From Labia minor (taxonomy: Eukaryota > Arthropoda > Insecta > Dermaptera > Spongiphoridae), in NCBI GenBank assembly GCA_963082975.1, contig OY720344.1:88350107-88414106 (forward strand): a DNA stretch of 64,000 nt, in the 5' to 3' direction. Below the pieces are notes generated by a model, which saw only the letters and a list, made by a program, of their open reading frames with translations, was not told where the DNA came from and searched no databases. Made by a program: the position numbers and the translations under genes. Positions 60,763-64,000 of this stretch are shown piece by piece; positions within the stretch are counted from its first letter, which is position 1, and each line of letters opens with the position of its first letter.

Positions 60763-61215
60763 CGTTGGGGTTGGGAGGGGGTTGCGCTCACCCGTCCCCG
60801 TTTGTTCGTCCGTTGATGGAATCTGTTCGCCAGCCGTCAACCGCCACATTGCATTCATCTTTGCAACACTAAACAAGAGGAACGTACTCCCACCCTTTCA
60901 CACACATCAAACCCTTCCCAGTTTGTCGTTGGTTATATAGATATATAAGTTCTTAATTCGCTTGCATTCGGCTTGATTAACGCTTGATTCTGTAGTGACT
61001 TCGGGAGGTCACTCAATCCGACTCACTGAATTCGTTGTTCGAATACTCTGCCTACTGACATTTCCAACGGTGCCCCTCCCCCTTCGCCCGCCCCCGCATG
61101 TCTACTTGTCTATCTCTCTCTCTCTCTTTCTCTCCACTCGTCTTGGTCTTCATTGTCCAGGGTCTTTTCCCATACATTCCATTTTTAGTCCCCTATTTCC
61201 TTATTCTTGTCGATA
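60763..61215. promoter_or_regulatory. GC-rich island with TATA motif, candidate promoter or 5' exon
   Basis: GC content rises abruptly, with many CpG dinucleotides at 60780-60860 and 60960-61100. TATATAAG at 60942-60949 is followed about 25-30 bases later by GCATTCGG, an initiator-like setting on the plus strand. On the minus strand a GGTGAGCGC donor-like site follows a short frame ending near 60801. The plus frame 60995-61216 is CT-repeat-rich and unconvincing. It might be a complexin promoter or leader, or unrelated. Confidence 0.35.
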
Positions 61216-61329
61216 AAATGAGACTGACTGATGATACAAATTTATTCATTAGATTCAATCACGTGATGAACGTTCTCTTTCACTCATATAATAGAGAAGT
61301 GAAAAATTTATGGAATAAAGTATGTTAAA

Positions 61330-62000
61330 AACAAGTTGAGTCTATTTTAAGAGTAACTTACCATTTTTTGTTCTTTAATTGATTATTTAATAAATAAATA
61401 ATTTAAAAAGTGTGTATGAATGTATCCACCCACACTTTAAAAACAAATTATCTTCACAAATCAATTTTTCATTAATTATTAATTTATTTATTTTTATTGG
61501 TCTTAATAATCGAAGATCAATTTTCCCAGACACTGAATTTAATTATAAATATTATTAATATTAAATTTTTGAATTGGGTCTGGTTCGAGCCATAGAATGC
61601 AAAGTGGACCAGAAATTTATTCTCTTATATGGTACTTAAAATAAATAAAAGATTTCAAACAGTTATATATATATATATATATATATATGCTAATACCTAC
61701 TTAATCAGTTTATCTGTTTATACATAAAGCGAAAATCCTTGCCTTAAGTATTATATTTCTTACATTCATATTAACTAATTTAGGATTATAAAATATTGAA
61801 AATTGAAAATTAGCATCAAAAAACGATTAATTACTTGGATTATAAGCTCAATTTCTAAGTAACAAGTTAAGCAAATTATAATGATATTTTATCAGATAAT
61901 AAATTTTCTTAAAATAGAACCTTAAATAAGAGTTTATGATGTTCTAAGTATAATGAAATAATTAAATGAAATTCTATTAGAAAGACGAAATCAAAGTTTA
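61330..62000. other. Featureless AT-rich stretch
   Basis: TA run at about 61664-61688; nothing else recognised. Confidence 0.5.
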
Positions 62001-62003
62001 AAG

Positions 62004-62230
62004 CAGAGGTCGCCAAAGTGGTCTATATAGACCTCCGGGAGTCTATTTAACAACAGTAGGGTTTGACCAAAGGAATCGAATGGGGGTCGATTGGGACAAT
62101 GAGAAATAAGTTCTTAATTAATGCTATTAATGCTAATAGATATATTTATTTTAATTACCTGAAAATTACCTTTATCGGGGTCGATGGAGATTTCGAAAAA
62201 TTAGATAGGGGTCGATGATCAAAAAAATGC
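62004..62230. mobile_element. hAT remnant (ggggtcgat family)
   Basis: The left end CAGAGGTCGCCAAAGTGGTC is a typical hAT terminus. Internal GGGGTCGATTGGG and GGGGTCGATGGAG motifs follow. The right inverted repeat is not recognisable. Confidence 0.6.
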
Positions 62231-62340
62231 ACTAGATATTTTAGAAGACATGAAATGATGCAGAAAAGCCCTAATTTATATAAGCTATTTGGGATTTTCT
62301 CTCTATTTTATCTATTCCGATTATAATAAAATATCAATCG

Positions 62341-63030
62341 GGCATCGAGGAACCCACAAGAATTACACCAAAGACTCTGCACAGTTTAAAGGTAACAGTG
62401 TGGTGCTGCATTTCAATGTTGGGGATTGTTGAACCCTATTTTTTTGAAGAGGAATCAATTGCAGTAACTGTTACATTAGCTCGCTACGTTGAAATGTTAA
62501 ACAACTTCCTTCGTCCAGAATTTGAAAGGCGTCAAGTGAACATGAGAGACATTTGGTTTCAGCAGGGAGATGCCACAGCTCACACGGCGAGAGCATCCAT
62601 GGAATTGGTTCGACAAATGTTCCCAAGACATGTGATTTCGTGATTTGGTGATGTTTACTGGCCCCCTCGCTCACCCGACCTGTCGATATGTGACTTCTTT
62701 TCTTTTGATGGGGATATTTGAAATAAAAGTGTACATCAACAAGCCTCGAACACTCGATGACCTTAAGAATTTCATTCGTCAGGAAATTGTAGCCGTGCCA
62801 AATGAAATGTTGGAGAGAGCTGTCCGTAATTTTCAGAAGTGGATCCAAATTTGTATCCATCAAGAAGGACGTCATCTCAAAAACATTATTTTCCGAACCT
62901 AAATATGGTATTTAATTTCAAAAACTGTATTAAAAGCCTATCATTTAATACTTGTTTTTATTATTTTCAACCCATTGTGTCCCAGTAATTCAATATTGAA
63001 AAACATGCGTTTACTCTGCACCACCCTGTA
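62341..63030 (+). mobile_element. 5'-truncated Tc1/mariner-type element
   Basis: The C-terminal half of a transposase is followed by a short 3' region ending CACCACCCTG next to TA (63029-63030). The left terminus and the N-terminal DNA-binding domain are absent. Confidence 0.85.
62347..62902 (+). pseudogene. Mariner-like DDE transposase C-terminal half
   Basis: The frame passes TPKTLHSLKVTVWCCIS, then NMRDIWFQQGDATAHTARAS, then a TGA stop at 62641-62643 in place of the expected Arg. It continues with WPPRSPDLSICDFF, shifts one base near 62690-62710, and ends VPNEMLERAVRNFQKWIQIC...FRT at 62902. These are the second and third acidic motifs of the IS630/Tc1/mariner DDE domain. The second motif reads QQGDATAHTA where active relatives have QQDGATAHTA, so the catalytic Asp is displaced. 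With one stop and one frameshift it is inactive but not very old. Confidence 0.9.
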
Positions 63031-63227
63031 TTTAAAAAATAAAAAATATATATTTTTATGACAAACTTTCATTATTTACAATATTAAAGAAAAAGTAGTG
63101 GCTCCGATTAAAAAAATCAAGATAAAAGATTGACAGGATTGGGCTGATCAAAGAACACCTTTACTCCACTTAGGTAGCAACCAATTTGATAAGCGCTGTA
63201 CGAGCTTTATTTTTATGATATATTAAA

Positions 63228-63500
63228 AAAAACCTGACTTCTGTACGTCCTACGTAAGGACAACGCATATCAAGCCGGTTATATCAATGAGGTGTCCTAT
63301 GATCAGTAGAACGTGTTATCTCAACCTTTACCTTGATTTTCTGGATCGGAGGCGCTATCAAGTAGCTTTTCCCCAATGTTGTTCCCGGAGGCTGGGTTGA
63401 CTCCCTCCCATAGGGGGAAATTCTCTTGTCAGGCCCGGGACTTGGACCCGGGACCATGTGAATGTGAGGCAGGTTCGCTACCCACACACCCAATGGCTCC
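63228..63500 (-). mobile_element. tRNA-derived SINE with 15-bp target duplication
   Basis: On the minus strand the head is GAGCCATTGGGTGTGTGGGT with TAGCGAACCTGCC, then B-box-like GGTCCAAGTCCCGGG, then a body ending in an A/T-rich tail (63228-63233). TTATGATATATTAAA lies on both sides (63213-63227 and 63501-63515). The frame 63284-63493 is a product of this GC-rich repeat. Confidence 0.88.
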
Positions 63501-63636
63501 TTATGATATATTAAAGTTTTAAATATATCTTACAATATTTACAAATTTTAAACTTCAAATTAGAAACAATTATTGTATTTTTTAACAAAAATCTTTTATT
63601 AAATTCATAATTCAGGTTTATTGCAAAATCATTTAG

Positions 63637-63948
63637 GTGGAAATTGATTACATGTTACTCAACCACTTCACACAGGCACTTATCAAATCAAATAGGTACT
63701 TCTTAAGTTTATTATTAATTTCCAATCACGCTGAAGGCTGCCTACTTGAATTAATAGAAATGCAAGAAGAACAAGCATTATCCCGCCCCTCCTCCCAAAA
63801 TGATTCCCGGGCCCGGATCAACTTCAACCTAAGTCCAACCATTATAATGCCGATGAAGGATTTCAATAAGCCACTTAACCAGACGGCATCGCTTCCATTA
63901 GGAGAGCCCTCCTTAGAACCCTTAACCCCTCGCGTTGATCTCATTTGA
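63637..63948 (+). other. Mixed-composition open frame, unassigned
   Basis: The plus frame of 103 codons ends NQTASLPLGEPSLEPLTPRV plus DLI, with GC content rising after 63730. A 72-codon minus frame overlaps. No domain is recognised and I see no splice-site support for either. It may be a transposon fragment or part of an exon; it does not resemble the complexin N-terminus. Confidence 0.3.
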
Positions 63949-64000
63949 AATTTTCTCTAAACAAAAATTTCCAGGACAATTTTCATGTTTCTTTTAAAAA

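Larger units (their letters stand above)
50120..64000 (-). other. cpx: Complexin upstream intron / 5' region
   Basis: This region lies 5' of the SNARE-binding exon on the minus strand and ends at its acceptor (AG at 50121-50120). The short N-terminal exon expected to end in a split Gly codon was not recognised, so the region is intron at least in part and the start codon probably lies above 64000. Mobile elements inside it are listed separately. Confidence 0.6.

Noticed and set aside
63637-63948. Complexin N-terminal exon
   Set aside because: Neither strand encodes a MAAF-type start or the residues expected before the split Gly codon.

Overview
This is AT-rich animal DNA with no bacterial features. 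The one host gene I can identify is complexin, the small presynaptic SNARE regulator, on the minus strand. Two GC-rich exons with consensus splice sites stand out: 49959-50119 (acidic and accessory segment plus most of the SNARE-binding central helix) and 13189-13318 (end of the central helix plus the conserved PNPLMRKKKTPEEL segment). They join in phase across an intron of 36,640 bases. I found neither the N-terminal nor the C-terminal coding exon, so most or all of the window is probably intron. The residues look like arthropod complexins rather than mollusc or vertebrate ones. Together with the mobile elements, this suggests an arthropod, perhaps a crustacean or hemipteran; I cannot name the species.

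Layout from low to high coordinates. 1-13188 lies 3' of the penultimate exon: it holds a 21-bp inverted-repeat pair, LINE 3'-end fragments, a hAT element with target duplication, and a 488-bp piggyBac derivative with intact TTAA ends. 13189-13318 is an exon with a perfect hairpin about 120 bases upstream in the transcript. 13319-49958 is the giant intron. It contains a near-perfect 141-bp inverted repeat with Penelope-like motifs (15923-16345), a tRNA-derived SINE, two long inverted copies of one element (23253-23893 and 43854-44466), a three-level nest (pogo/Tigger carrying a hAT and a piggyBac MITE, 29000-30172), and a Helentron-like element with endonuclease remains inside a hAT element (31148-33652). 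It also holds further hAT copies and a short segmental duplication.

49959-50119 is the SNARE-binding exon, bracketed by two same-orientation LINE fragments and a SINE. 50120-64000 is upstream intron or 5' region. It holds more hAT-type elements, a 90-bp-arm foldback (58353-58686), a GC-rich island with a TATA motif (60763-61215), a broken mariner transposase (62341-63030) and a SINE with a 15-bp target duplication (63228-63500).

Nothing here looks like an operon or a defence system. The interest lies in the architecture: a tiny neuronal gene spread over tens of kilobases, with layered and datable transposon insertions and several long inverted repeats that would fold in its pre-mRNA.
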